Shown here one piece after another: positions 32,602-40,883 of a DNA stretch of 64,000 nt. A program made the translations under genes and the position numbers. Every line of letters begins with the position of its first letter. Within the stretch, counting starts at the first letter, position 1. Source of the DNA: Leptospira wolffii serovar Khorat str. Khorat-H2 (lineage in GTDB: Bacteria > Spirochaetota > Leptospiria > Leptospirales > Leptospiraceae); the NCBI RefSeq assembly GCF_000306115.2, contig NZ_AKWX02000013.1, positions 1 through 64,000 on the forward strand, given 5' to 3'. The notes under the pieces are model-generated. The model ran no database searches and was not told where the DNA came from. It saw only the letters and a program-made list of their open reading frames with translations.

Positions 32602-33759
32602 TTGACTGGACAAGTAGGGCTGGGATTCCATAAGCAGAGGCGCATTCCACTGGACCCGAATTCAGTACAAACCCTAAGACCTTCCGTTCCGGACTCCCAA
32701 TGGTTGGATTGGAAATGGCAGATCCAAAATCGGATCAAGGACGAAGTCGAACTTTCTTCCTACTTACATCCAAGCGAGGAAGAAAGAGAAGCGCTGGAAC
32801 GTTCCTCCGAGCTCTTTCGTTTTTCCAGTACTCCTTATTATCTTAGCCTCGTGGATCGTGATGATCCTAGCTGTCCGATCCGAATGCAGGTCATTCCCCG
32901 CACCGACGAACTAGTTAAAAGGCCCTGGGACAGAGAAGATCCTCTAGCGGAAGAATCGCATATGCCCGTAAAAGGGGTCACTCATAGATACCCGGACAGA
33001 GCACTCTGGTACCTATCTCACGTATGCGCTGTTTATTGCAGATTCTGCACCAGGAAGAGAAAAGTCTCCCGCTCCGAAGGAACGCCCGGCTTGGAAGATT
33101 GGCAAGAGGCCTTGGAATATTTCCGGACTCATCCGGAGATCAAGGAAGTCATTCTCTCAGGAGGAGACCCATTGAATCTTTCCGACTCCAAGCTGGATTA
33201 TCTGTTGGGAGAACTCAGATCCATTCCCCATATCAATCAAATCCGAATCCACAGCCGCTACCCCGTCACGTTACCCATGAGAATCACAAGCGAACTAGCT
33301 GCCGTTCTCAAAAAGCATTTCCCGATCTATCTAGTAACCCACTTCAATCACCCCAAGGAGCTGACCGAACTCGCCCGGGAAAGGATCGCCCTTTTAGTAA
33401 AGGAAGGAGCGGCCAATGTATTGAACCAAAACGTACTACTACGAGGGGTGAACGATTCCGTGGAGACTCTCACGGAACTATTCTACGGACTCACAAGAAT
33501 CGGGATCAAACCGTATTATCTACACCATTGCGACGAGGTATTCGGCTCCTCTCATTTTCGGGTACCGTTGGAAGAAGGAGTAGAACTCATGAAACGGATC
33601 CGGGGCAGGATCAGCGGACTCTCCGTGCCTCTCTATGTAGTGGATCTGACGGGAGGAGGAGGAAAAGTACCTCTACCTTCCAATTATCTGGAAGAAACCA
33701 GGCCTTCGTCTTACGTATTCAGAAACTATAAGGGAGACCTTTATGAAATCGGCTATTAG
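32602..33759 (+). CDS. kamA: Lysine 2,3-aminomutase family protein (KamA/EpmB)
   Basis: 385 residues; radical-SAM, PLP enzyme converting L-lysine to beta-lysine. The iron-sulfur motif is C142-AVY-C146-RF-C149. The SAM-binding GGDPL lies near 179-183, and the PLP lysine is in the GGGGK motif towards the C-terminus. The only start in frame without running through the terminator is TTG at 32602; an upstream ATG is out of frame. Proximity to efp suggests beta-lysine for EF-P, but the length fits KamA as well as EpmB. The stop overlaps the next gene by 17 bases. Confidence 0.88.
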   Translation: MTGQVGLGFHKQRRIPLDPNSVQTLRPSVPDSQWLDWKWQIQNRIKDEVELSSYLHPSEEEREALERSSELFRFSSTPYYLSLVDRDDPSCPIRMQVIPRTDELVKRPWDREDPLAEESHMPVKGVTHRYPDRALWYLSHVCAVYCRFCTRKRKVSRSEGTPGLEDWQEALEYFRTHPEIKEVILSGGDPLNLSDSKLDYLLGELRSIPHINQIRIHSRYPVTLPMRITSELAAVLKKHFPIYLVTHFNHPKELTELARERIALLVKEGAANVLNQNVLLRGVNDSVETLTELFYGLTRIGIKPYYLHHCDEVFGSSHFRVPLEEGVELMKRIRGRISGLSVPLYVVDLTGGGGKVPLPSNYLEETRPSSYVFRNYKGDLYEIGY

Positions 33760-34282
33760 CCTTTTAAGCCTCGTACTATTCTTATCCTTCTGCAAGACCC
33801 CGGAAGAGAAACCGACTGCGGTTATCGCGGAAAACCCGGCCGTTCTCCGATTGAATTACGACGTGGTCTATAATACGGGAGGGAACGCCGCACTATTAAA
33901 CTCCGGAAGACTATTTGCCAGGGGCTTATTCTACGAATGCAAGGTGACGGACACCGCCTCTAGTTTCGAGACCTTTAGAGCTTCTTCCTACACCGAGGAC
34001 AATTCCAACGATTTCCGACAGTTGGTTTCCGAATCCGAACAGACGAAATTAAACGACCGGCAATTCCAATATTTTTCCATGGGAGAAAGCTCCAGGGCTA
34101 CGGTATTCTCCGGATGTTCGAAAAAATCCTCGGCCGAACGCTGTTATATTCGTTGGGAATGGCAGAAAGAGGCTTTCATATTCGTATTCGAAACGGAATT
34201 GGAAAATAAGAAAGGCCTGGGCTCCGCAGCGCTCGGGAAAGAATTTCATGAATTCGTAAGTAGAGGAATAAAAGCGTATTAG
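33743..34282 (+). CDS. Putative lipoprotein
   Basis: 179 residues. Signal peptide MKSAISLLSLVLFLSFC with lipidation at C17, followed by a KTPEEKPT linker typical of spirochete lipoproteins. The mature part is of unknown fold with three further Cys (YECKVT, FSGCSKK, ERCYIRW). Starts within the 3' end of kamA, so translation is probably coupled. Confidence 0.75.
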   Translation: MKSAISLLSLVLFLSFCKTPEEKPTAVIAENPAVLRLNYDVVYNTGGNAALLNSGRLFARGLFYECKVTDTASSFETFRASSYTEDNSNDFRQLVSESEQTKLNDRQFQYFSMGESSRATVFSGCSKKSSAERCYIRWEWQKEAFIFVFETELENKKGLGSAALGKEFHEFVSRGIKAY

Positions 34283-34358
34283 AGGGTATTTTCTTGACCG
34301 AATTGGATCCGGAAAGTAGCGTATCCGTCGGGGACGAGGTCTCAGAGGAAAACTATAC

Positions 34359-34565
34359 ATGTGGCTGAAACTGGGAGATACCGAAGTGATCAACTTGGAT
34401 TATATCTCCTCGATCAAAAAGAATCCGGGGGCGAATTCGATCGAAATCACCTACCACGATTTCAACCACGTTAAATCCCTTCCTTTTGGAGACGCAGAAG
34501 ATAGGGACAGAGCTTATAAGGCGATCTTGGAGAACCTCTCCAGAATGCGTTTATTCTTCGAATGA
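34359..34565 (+). CDS. Small conserved-looking protein
   Basis: 68 residues: MWLKLGDTEVINLDYISSIKK then EITYHDFNHVKSLPF, alternating strands that look like a small beta sheet plus a C-terminal helix (RDRAYKAILENLSRM). No signal peptide. The stop codon overlaps the ATG of the next gene (ATGA), a sign of coupled translation with the nucleotidyltransferase. Confidence 0.7.
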   Translation: MWLKLGDTEVINLDYISSIKKNPGANSIEITYHDFNHVKSLPFGDAEDRDRAYKAILENLSRMRLFFE

Positions 34566-35359
34566 TCTCTTCCTTATTCCCCGGGAGCGAGAGCGAGTTA
34601 CAAATGGAACGAATCAAGGAAAATCTTTCAAGCGTCTCCTCACTCAAACCTTTCGAACTCATATTTTTCGGATCCAGACAAAGAGGAGAAGGAGACGAAT
34701 CCTCCGACTTTAATTTCCTGGTCCTTGCCGATCCCACGGACCAGCTCAAAGGAAATTTCATCCGAGAAATCAATCGGGCGATGGAGCCCTTGCAGGCCCA
34801 GGGCCAGGTCAATCTTCTCTCCGCAGATTGGGACGGGTTCAGAAACCGTATGCGTAGTTTCGATCCGGGGGCTATCCATGTCTGCGAATTGGGAGAACCT
34901 TATTTCGGTTCCGAGTATTTTCCCATCATCAAGGAAGAATGGGAAAAAATGAAATCGGAACCGGTAGACTCCGTGGCCGCTGGAAAATACTTACGCAAAC
35001 GCTATCGTTTTTACAAAGGGATCGTACCCAGAAACACCAAAGAAGACGTGGTTCGTATGGAGAGATTACTCGCAGTCTATCTCCAGAATTGGATGTTCCG
35101 ACACATCGAGGACCTAAGCGTTGCCGAGATCGTGAATTCGGATATCCCTTCCCGAATCGGCCCCATGTTCCGAGGGTTGTATTCCAAGGAAGTCAGAGGC
35201 AATACCTTGGAATTGCTGGATCTATACGAAGAAGTTCTAAAATTAAAAAAGGAATTGAGATCCCCTTCCTCTCCTTTTTCCGTGGACCGTTTCAACCAGC
35301 TGAAAGAAACCCTCCGCTTCGAAGAAAAAGAAATCAGAATCCTAAAATTGAATTATTGA
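34562..35359 (+). CDS. Nucleotidyltransferase-fold protein
   Basis: 265 residues. The N-terminal domain shows the MNT/pol-beta signature FFGSRQRGEGDESSDFNFLVL: GSRxRG and then S-D-F-N in place of the usual S-D-x-D. The C-terminal 150 residues are helical and could be a fused HEPN-like or substrate domain. Loss of the second Asp may weaken metal binding, although the first Asp and the downstream acidic residues remain. Coupled to the 68-aa gene upstream. Confidence 0.72.
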   Translation: MISSLFPGSESELQMERIKENLSSVSSLKPFELIFFGSRQRGEGDESSDFNFLVLADPTDQLKGNFIREINRAMEPLQAQGQVNLLSADWDGFRNRMRSFDPGAIHVCELGEPYFGSEYFPIIKEEWEKMKSEPVDSVAAGKYLRKRYRFYKGIVPRNTKEDVVRMERLLAVYLQNWMFRHIEDLSVAEIVNSDIPSRIGPMFRGLYSKEVRGNTLELLDLYEEVLKLKKELRSPSSPFSVDRFNQLKETLRFEEKEIRILKLNY

Positions 35360-35367
35360 GGGCCGCC

Positions 35368-35447
35368 TCCTTGAATCCTTTGCAGGCTCAGGATTCAAGG
35401 ACCGGGCTGCTACGTGTTCGCTTTCGCTCATCCGGGCAAAGCCCGGA
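35368..35447. terminator. Two strong hairpins in a convergent gap
   Basis: Perfect 12-bp stem TCCTTGAATCCT (35368-35379) / AGGATTCAAGGA (35390-35401) and a 7-bp stem TCCGGGC (35431-35437) / GCCCGGA (35441-35447). They lie between convergent genes. No long T-run follows, so bidirectional termination or a small palindromic repeat are both possible. Confidence 0.5.
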
Positions 35448-35476
35448 CTAAAGCACTTCGCGTCCCTGGCGGGTTC

Positions 35477-36223
35477 TTATACGGAAATCTTCCTCTGAAG
35501 GACGGAATGTATGGACTCGGCGATCTCTTCTCCCCAAAGACTACAGCCTTTGATCGAAGGATGGAATCCGTCCGAACAAAAGAATCCCTCCAAAGGAATG
35601 GATCGGATCTTACGCATCGGAATATGAAATACGTTTTGCAATCCGGAACTTAGGGTGCCGGAAGCCTTATCCAGAAGCACAGCCTTCCAACCCAAAATGA
35701 AACGGAGAGCCCAAGGCAAGGCGGGAAAAATCCCTAAAGGAGGAACTCCCGCTATAAAGATAGGCGTCTCCGGATAAGAGTTCCTACAGACTTCGATCAT
35801 TCCTTCGAGATCGGAGATCCAACTTCTTCGGGAGCTGAGATTCATTACGTCATTCGCACCCAATGCCAGCACCAAAACGTCCGGCGCTCTTGGTGGCAAT
35901 TGGGAGCCGAATTTTTGTACCGCCTCTCGAGCGGTGATCCCGCTTTTTCCCATTGCCTTCCAGGAAATCCTTCGGCCGGTTTTTTTCCCGAGAACGGAAG
36001 CTACCTGACCGGTTAAGGAATCCGGATATGTGGGAATTCCCACACCTGCCACGGTGGATTCTCCTATCGCTAAAAGCCGGATCCGATTCGAGCCGGACCA
36101 TTCTTTAAAGTCCGGACCGGACGCTTCCGGAAGCCTAGGAATCCTTTTACGAGCCTTGTGCCCCTGCCAGAAAAGGACAGGGAGAAGGAAAAAGCTCACT
36201 AAGTAAAAATGGATTTCCCTCAT
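35477..36223 (-). CDS. SGNH/GDSL-type hydrolase
   Basis: 248 residues. N-terminal hydrophobic helix (about 5-22), then the blocks of the SGNH family: block I AIGESTVAGVG (nucleophile Ser, GES for GDS), block III LALGANDV, block V DGFHPS with Asp and His. An exported or membrane-anchored esterase. It lies 12 bases downstream of the FAD oxidoreductase and is probably co-transcribed and under the same TetR control. Confidence 0.87.
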   Translation of the reverse strand: MREIHFYLVSFFLLPVLFWQGHKARKRIPRLPEASGPDFKEWSGSNRIRLLAIGESTVAGVGIPTYPDSLTGQVASVLGKKTGRRISWKAMGKSGITAREAVQKFGSQLPPRAPDVLVLALGANDVMNLSSRRSWISDLEGMIEVCRNSYPETPIFIAGVPPLGIFPALPWALRFILGWKAVLLDKASGTLSSGLQNVFHIPMRKIRSIPLEGFFCSDGFHPSIKGCSLWGEEIAESIHSVLQRKISV

Positions 36224-36235
36224 CCAAGTCCTTCC

Positions 36236-37825
36236 TTAGTTTCTCAATTCCTTCAAAAGATCCCCGCTACCCGTGACCGCAAGAGCCGCAGCGAGTCCGC
36301 CCATCATGGCTCCGGCCACCCCGGGAGAAGCGGCGTCCGCTCCTGTGAGATATAGACCTTCGATCGGAGTGCGAACGTTGAACCAAGGACATTCTTCCTT
36401 GCGGTATCTTTCCGGAACGCAGGCTAGACCGTAAATCGCTCCGTCTGGATGAGAGGTAAAATGTTCGTTGGTGATCGGAGTGGAAAGCTCCGTATACTCC
36501 ACTAGTTTGGTAAGACCGGGAAAACGCTTCTCCAGAGTGGTAAGAATACGACTCGTGATTCTTTCCTTTAGAAGCTTATATTCGTCTCCCCTCTTTTTCC
36601 AAGGTTCGGATTTCCATTTTTCGAAATTCTCATAATCCGTGAACGTAATCACGTCCATCGTATGGGACTTGGCTTCAGGATTCTTTAAGCTCGGAAAAGA
36701 AAGATAAAGATTCGGAATCTCTCCGTCTGCGGAGATCCAATCGTTTCTTCCCGAAAAATTGGCGTCGTGATCGGGAGAAGAGAAGATCCAATAATTCTCC
36801 CCTTTAAAGCCGAATCTTTCGGGGCTTTCCGAAAGACCGATATAAAGACAGATGCTCGTGGTCATCTTTTCCTTATTATAAAACTCTTTTAAAGATTTCC
36901 GGAAAGGAATCGGATAGGACTCCGGAATCAGTTTCATATAGGTAGGATAGGCACCCGCACAGGAGATCACTATAGGAGCGAAAAAGTCCCTCTCATGACC
37001 TTCCCCCCTAAGAGCCTTGGCCTTGACTCCGACGACTTTACCGTCCCGAATCAGAATCTCCTTTACTTCGGTGGAGGAAAGTACCGCTCCACCCTTTTCG
37101 ACTAGGATCGGTTCGATAGCGTCGAAAATTTTTCCGGCGCCTCCCACCGGATAATATCCTCCGTGCAGATAATGTTGCACAAGAGTCGCGTGCATGGCAA
37201 AGGCCACCTTAGAAGGAGGCAATCCGTAATCTCCCCATTGCGCGGCGAGGATTCCTTTCAATTCTTCGCTTCTGAAATTTCCGTCCAGATAATCCTTGAG
37301 AGTTACCATATTGCCCTCACCCAAGAGTCCGGTGACCGAATCCAAGGGAGGAGGAGTAAGACGCATCATGATGGATTTTCCGAATAGATTGGATGTCTTT
37401 TTGATATCCTTGAAATAACGATCTATCGCTTCCGATTCCTCCGGATAGATCTCCTTTAGGTCCGACTTGAATTTCTCCGGATCTCCGTATATATCGAAAG
37501 AACGGGAAGGGAAAATCAATTTCTCGAAAGGTTCAGGCATGCGTTTCCACTGGACTTTGCTCCGGGTGATCTTGTCTGAAATTTTCCTACAAAGTCCCTC
37601 CTCCTGCATGTCTCCCACGTAATGGATTCCCACATCCCAATGGTATTTACCCTGCTTTCTCTGGAATTCATGGGTGAATCCTCCCGGTTGGAAATGCTTT
37701 TCCAATACCAGGACCTTTTTTCCCGCCGACTGGGCAAGAAGACTCGCAGTACACAAGGTTCCCATTCCGGAACCGATAAAAATGATATCGAACTCGTTTC
37801 CTATCGCATCAATATTCATTGACAA
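36236..37825 (-). CDS. FAD-dependent oxidoreductase, phytoene desaturase / retinol saturase-like
   Basis: 529 residues. FIGSGMGTLCTASLLAQ and LVLEKHFQPGGFTHEF at the N-terminus; C-terminal LYLTGADAASPGVAGAMMGG. Paralogue of 17481-19088. Divergent from a TetR regulator 64-79 bp away with palindromic operators in between, so likely induced by a lipophilic ligand. Substrate unknown. A polyprenoid or modified fatty acid fits the lipid-modifying genes that follow the regulator. Confidence 0.87.
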   Translation of the reverse strand: MSMNIDAIGNEFDIIFIGSGMGTLCTASLLAQSAGKKVLVLEKHFQPGGFTHEFQRKQGKYHWDVGIHYVGDMQEEGLCRKISDKITRSKVQWKRMPEPFEKLIFPSRSFDIYGDPEKFKSDLKEIYPEESEAIDRYFKDIKKTSNLFGKSIMMRLTPPPLDSVTGLLGEGNMVTLKDYLDGNFRSEELKGILAAQWGDYGLPPSKVAFAMHATLVQHYLHGGYYPVGGAGKIFDAIEPILVEKGGAVLSSTEVKEILIRDGKVVGVKAKALRGEGHERDFFAPIVISCAGAYPTYMKLIPESYPIPFRKSLKEFYNKEKMTTSICLYIGLSESPERFGFKGENYWIFSSPDHDANFSGRNDWISADGEIPNLYLSFPSLKNPEAKSHTMDVITFTDYENFEKWKSEPWKKRGDEYKLLKERITSRILTTLEKRFPGLTKLVEYTELSTPITNEHFTSHPDGAIYGLACVPERYRKEECPWFNVRTPIEGLYLTGADAASPGVAGAMMGGLAAALAVTGSGDLLKELRN

Positions 37826-37840
37826 GACCTAACCTTCCTC

Positions 37841-37863
37841 CAATGTGAACAGCGAACACATTG
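37841..37863. promoter_or_regulatory. TetR-type operator 1
   Basis: Perfect dyad CAATGTG-N9-CACATTG between the divergent oxidoreductase and regulator genes. Confidence 0.65.
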
Positions 37864-37873
37864 AATTAATGTA

Positions 37874-37893
37874 ATCACATATCACAATGTGAT
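37874..37893. promoter_or_regulatory. TetR-type operator 2
   Basis: ATCACAT-N6-ATGTGAT, containing the perfect 13-mer ATCACA-A-TGTGAT (37881-37893). It shares the CACA/TGTG half-site with operator 1 and lies at the start of the regulator gene, suggesting autoregulation. Confidence 0.7.
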
Positions 37894-37903
37894 AGATGTC
37901 AAC

Positions 37904-38524
37904 ATGAAAAACCAGACTGAGAAAAATTCCTACCACCACGGAGACTTGAAAAAAGCCCTCTTGGACGCCTCCATTCGAATTCTAAAGGAAGAAGGCTACA
38001 AGGCATTGAGTCTCAGAAAAGCGGCCAGTCTTGCAGGAGTGAGTCAGTCCGCTCCTTACAGACATTATACCGATATAGAATCCTTGTACGCGGATATCGC
38101 CGAAGAAGGATTCAAGATGCTTTCGGAACGATTGAGAAAACTCCAGGCAAAGTATAGGAAAAAGCCCTTATTGCAATTTCGGGAAGCGGGAGTCACTTAT
38201 GTGGAATTCGCCTTGGAGCATCCGGATCTGTTTCGGATCATGTACGGAAACCAAATAGAAAGCCACTCCAAGTACGAATCTTTAATTCGCAAGGAAGACG
38301 ATTCCTTTCTGATCATCCAAGAGGTCCTAAAGACCTGCCAAGAAGCTGGAGTTGTACGTTCCGGAAATACGGAAAAATTCGCTGTCTCCGCATGGACCAT
38401 GGCTCACGGGATCGCGGTTTTATTATCCGGAAAGCAAGTGATGTTTCGCTCCTTGGATTTGCGAGAGGCGAGAAAGACCACCCGAGATTTGATCCAATTC
38501 CTTTATAGTGGACTCAAATTATAG
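37904..38524 (+). CDS. TetR family regulator
   Basis: 206 residues from the ATG at 37904; a GTG at 37889 would lie inside operator 2. HTH: ALSLRKAASLAGVSQSAPYRHY (about residues 36-57), with the YRHYTDIESLY recognition and core junction. The C-terminal ligand domain is of the TetR_C_33 / fatty-acid or xenobiotic type (FALEHPDLFRIMYG). Likely represses itself and the divergent oxidoreductase-SGNH unit. Confidence 0.9.
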   Translation: MKNQTEKNSYHHGDLKKALLDASIRILKEEGYKALSLRKAASLAGVSQSAPYRHYTDIESLYADIAEEGFKMLSERLRKLQAKYRKKPLLQFREAGVTYVEFALEHPDLFRIMYGNQIESHSKYESLIRKEDDSFLIIQEVLKTCQEAGVVRSGNTEKFAVSAWTMAHGIAVLLSGKQVMFRSLDLREARKTTRDLIQFLYSGLKL

Positions 38525-38531
38525 AGCGATT

Positions 38532-39563
38532 TTATCTTTTGCGAAAAAGATAATGGGATACGATCCATTCTTCTCCGTCATTAAATTTCCAGAGTTCCGC
38601 GCAGGCCATAAAAAAGACCTTCCAATATACGAACCATTTTAAAGCGCTTTCCTCGCCGTAAGTTTCGGAGAAGATTTCCAGAATCCTTTTTCTGTTCCTG
38701 TACATATTGGAAAGCCAGGCCTCCGAGGTAAGAGCGTAATTCTTTCCATTAACCGCCCATTGATCTTGGATGAGCAAATCCTTCTGGAAGTATAGGAATA
38801 GATCGTGGGAAGGCATCTGCCCTCCCGTAAAAAAATACTTTGCCATCCAATCCGAATCATCCACCACCTCGAAAGGATAGGCATACTTTTTATGAGCGAA
38901 TATATGTACGAAGAAAAGCCCCTTGGGCTTCAGATACGCGGCGATCCTGGAAAATAGAAGCTCGTAATTCTTCATATGTTCCAGCATTTCCACGGAGAGG
39001 ATTCGATCGAATTTTTGATCCGTTTTGAATACGTTCATATCCATGGTGAGGATTTTGAGATTCTTTAATCCCTTCTTCTTGGCCTCCGAATCTATAAACG
39101 TCTTTTGGCTCTTGGAATTGGAGACCCCGGTCACTTTGCATTTAGGAAAATTCTCCGCAATGTATAAGGACAAGGATCCCCAACCACAGCCTAGATCCAA
39201 TACGCTCATCCCGTTTTCGAGCCTCGCCCTCTCGCAAGTAAGTTGCAGCATGGCCCTTTCGGATTCGTCGATTCCTATTCTAGGAGAGGCCCAAAGTCCG
39301 GAGCTATATTTCATATACTTTCCCATGACCAAACGGAAGAAGGAGGCAGGCATTTCGTAATGTTGTTCGTTTGCAGCTTCCGTAGAAACGGCGATCGGCG
39401 ATCTTTTCAAAGAATCGACGTATTCCATCATATGTTTCTGATATTCTTCTATACTCCCTCGGTTCTCTTGTTTGAGTCGGAGCCGTAGAAGCCGGCGGAT
39501 TCGTATCCGGATCAGCCAATCAGGGAAGAAATCCTTTTCCATCAGGGTATAGATCGGGCTCAT
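38532..39563 (-). CDS. CFA-synthase-like SAM methyltransferase
   Basis: 343 residues. SAM motif I VLDLGCGWGSLSLYIAENFP, followed by GVSNSKSQ and the cyclopropane-synthase-like FVHIFAHK. It starts with a helical N-terminal extension (MSPIYTLMEKDFFPDWLIR). It is shorter than the CFA synthase at 40880-42187 and lacks its N-terminal domain. Related to plant-type methyltransferases of the Mycolic_acid/CFA family. Last gene of the lipid-modification operon. Converges with the TetR gene. Confidence 0.82.
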   Translation of the reverse strand: MSPIYTLMEKDFFPDWLIRIRIRRLLRLRLKQENRGSIEEYQKHMMEYVDSLKRSPIAVSTEAANEQHYEMPASFFRLVMGKYMKYSSGLWASPRIGIDESERAMLQLTCERARLENGMSVLDLGCGWGSLSLYIAENFPKCKVTGVSNSKSQKTFIDSEAKKKGLKNLKILTMDMNVFKTDQKFDRILSVEMLEHMKNYELLFSRIAAYLKPKGLFFVHIFAHKKYAYPFEVVDDSDWMAKYFFTGGQMPSHDLFLYFQKDLLIQDQWAVNGKNYALTSEAWLSNMYRNRKRILEIFSETYGEESALKWFVYWKVFFMACAELWKFNDGEEWIVSHYLFRKR

Positions 39564-39593
39564 GATTCGATTCCTTGGATTGAAATTAGCACA

Positions 39594-40388
39594 TTAATAA
39601 GATTTAGGAAACCAAGGGAAGAATGCGCTGGTCTTAGATCTGTATTCTTCGTACAGCCTTCCTTTGGATTTAAGCTGTCCCGCTTCGTTGAGAGGGATTC
39701 CGGTAATCTTAGTCAATAAGAGATACATGGTTAACGGGGATAAAAGTCCTAACCAACCCCAAGGAGACGCCAAAGAGACCAAACCGAAGGAGATCCAAAT
39801 CACCCATTCGAAGAAATAATTCGGATGTCTGCTATACCTCCAAAGACCGGTATCACAGACTTTTCCCTCATTCGATTTTTCCGATTTGAATTCCGCCAAT
39901 TGGAAATCGGCCGCCGATTCTCCCAAGATTCCGATCGCAAATACCGCAAGTCCTATCACTTCCAAAGGATGAGTCTCAACGGTCGGATTCAATGCAGGGA
40001 AAAGAAAAGGAAGACTGAGCGCGGTTCCTAAAATTCCCTGAAACTGAAATACGTTCGTAAAGAATTTTCGGTCCACCTGGTTTCCGTAATCCTTTCGAAA
40101 AGCGGCGTATCTGGGATCCTCATGACCGGAAAGGACGCGTGTAGTGAATATGAAGTAAGACAATCTCCAACCCCAGACTGTCGCCATGAAAGCAAAGATC
40201 GCTTTTCTAGTCGAGAAAGCGTCCCCGAGTAGGAAATACACGATGGCCACTGTGGAGATGCAAAGGCCCCAACCCAAATCCACGATCGCGTAATTTCGGA
40301 TGAATTTTCCTATAAGCCAGAGAAGACTCATGAGAAAGAATACAACCACCCAAGCGGTAAGAATCATGGAGAGCGCTTTTTCGTACAT
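39594..40388 (-). CDS. DUF1295 membrane protein (steroid 5-alpha-reductase-like)
   Basis: 264 residues with about six membrane helices. The C-terminal signature GLWRYSRHPNYFFEWVIWISF is the NADPH-binding, ICMT/steroid-reductase-type motif of the family. DUF1295 genes repeatedly sit with CFA synthase and DUF1365 genes. Probably an integral membrane reductase or methyltransferase acting on lipids. Within the operon, 18 bp after the DUF2062 gene. Confidence 0.85.
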   Translation of the reverse strand: MYEKALSMILTAWVVVFFLMSLLWLIGKFIRNYAIVDLGWGLCISTVAIVYFLLGDAFSTRKAIFAFMATVWGWRLSYFIFTTRVLSGHEDPRYAAFRKDYGNQVDRKFFTNVFQFQGILGTALSLPFLFPALNPTVETHPLEVIGLAVFAIGILGESAADFQLAEFKSEKSNEGKVCDTGLWRYSRHPNYFFEWVIWISFGLVSLASPWGWLGLLSPLTMYLLLTKITGIPLNEAGQLKSKGRLYEEYRSKTSAFFPWFPKSY

Positions 40389-40406
40389 AGTTTTACTCCG
40401 AAAATA

Positions 40407-40883
40407 CTATTTGCGAACCAAGCGGGTCGCATTCTTCACTAAGAATAGAAAAAGAAAATACGAGAAGAAAGAGACTAACGGAACCACACAGGTCCATCCC
40501 AAAACCGCATACATAGCCGAACGGGAAAGTCCGTCCCAAAGCAGGCTTGTGTCTCCTTCGGCCAAGAGATACGCCCATTGCAAGTCCAAGTCCTTGCCAG
40601 TGATATTCGACCCTAACTGCAAGAAAGGAACGAGAAGCAAAACTTGGAAGGGATACACCGCGTAATTCGCAATCTGTATGGAGACGGGATTCAATCTAAG
40701 CAGAAACCCTAAAAGAGCGCAAAGCGCCATCGTGGTTCCGATCAAAGGAAAAACTCCGAAGGCCGCTCCTAACGCCAAGGAAAGTGCGATCTTTTTCGGG
40801 CTGGTTCCGGTTTTGAGTTCTTCCAGAATGCGATCCCGACTACGGACCCAGATGTTAGGTTTGGATTCGGTTTCTTGGGTCAC
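40407..40883 (-). CDS. DUF2062 membrane protein
   Basis: 158 residues. The motif LSLALGAAFGVFPLIGTTMALCALLGFLLRLNPVSIQIANY with glycine-rich membrane helices is typical of DUF2062. One further helix pair lies near the C-terminus. Function unknown. Overlaps the CFA synthase gene by four bases (coupled translation), placing it in the same lipid operon. Confidence 0.85.
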   Translation of the reverse strand: MTQETESKPNIWVRSRDRILEELKTGTSPKKIALSLALGAAFGVFPLIGTTMALCALLGFLLRLNPVSIQIANYAVYPFQVLLLVPFLQLGSNITGKDLDLQWAYLLAEGDTSLLWDGLSRSAMYAVLGWTCVVPLVSFFSYFLFLFLVKNATRLVRK

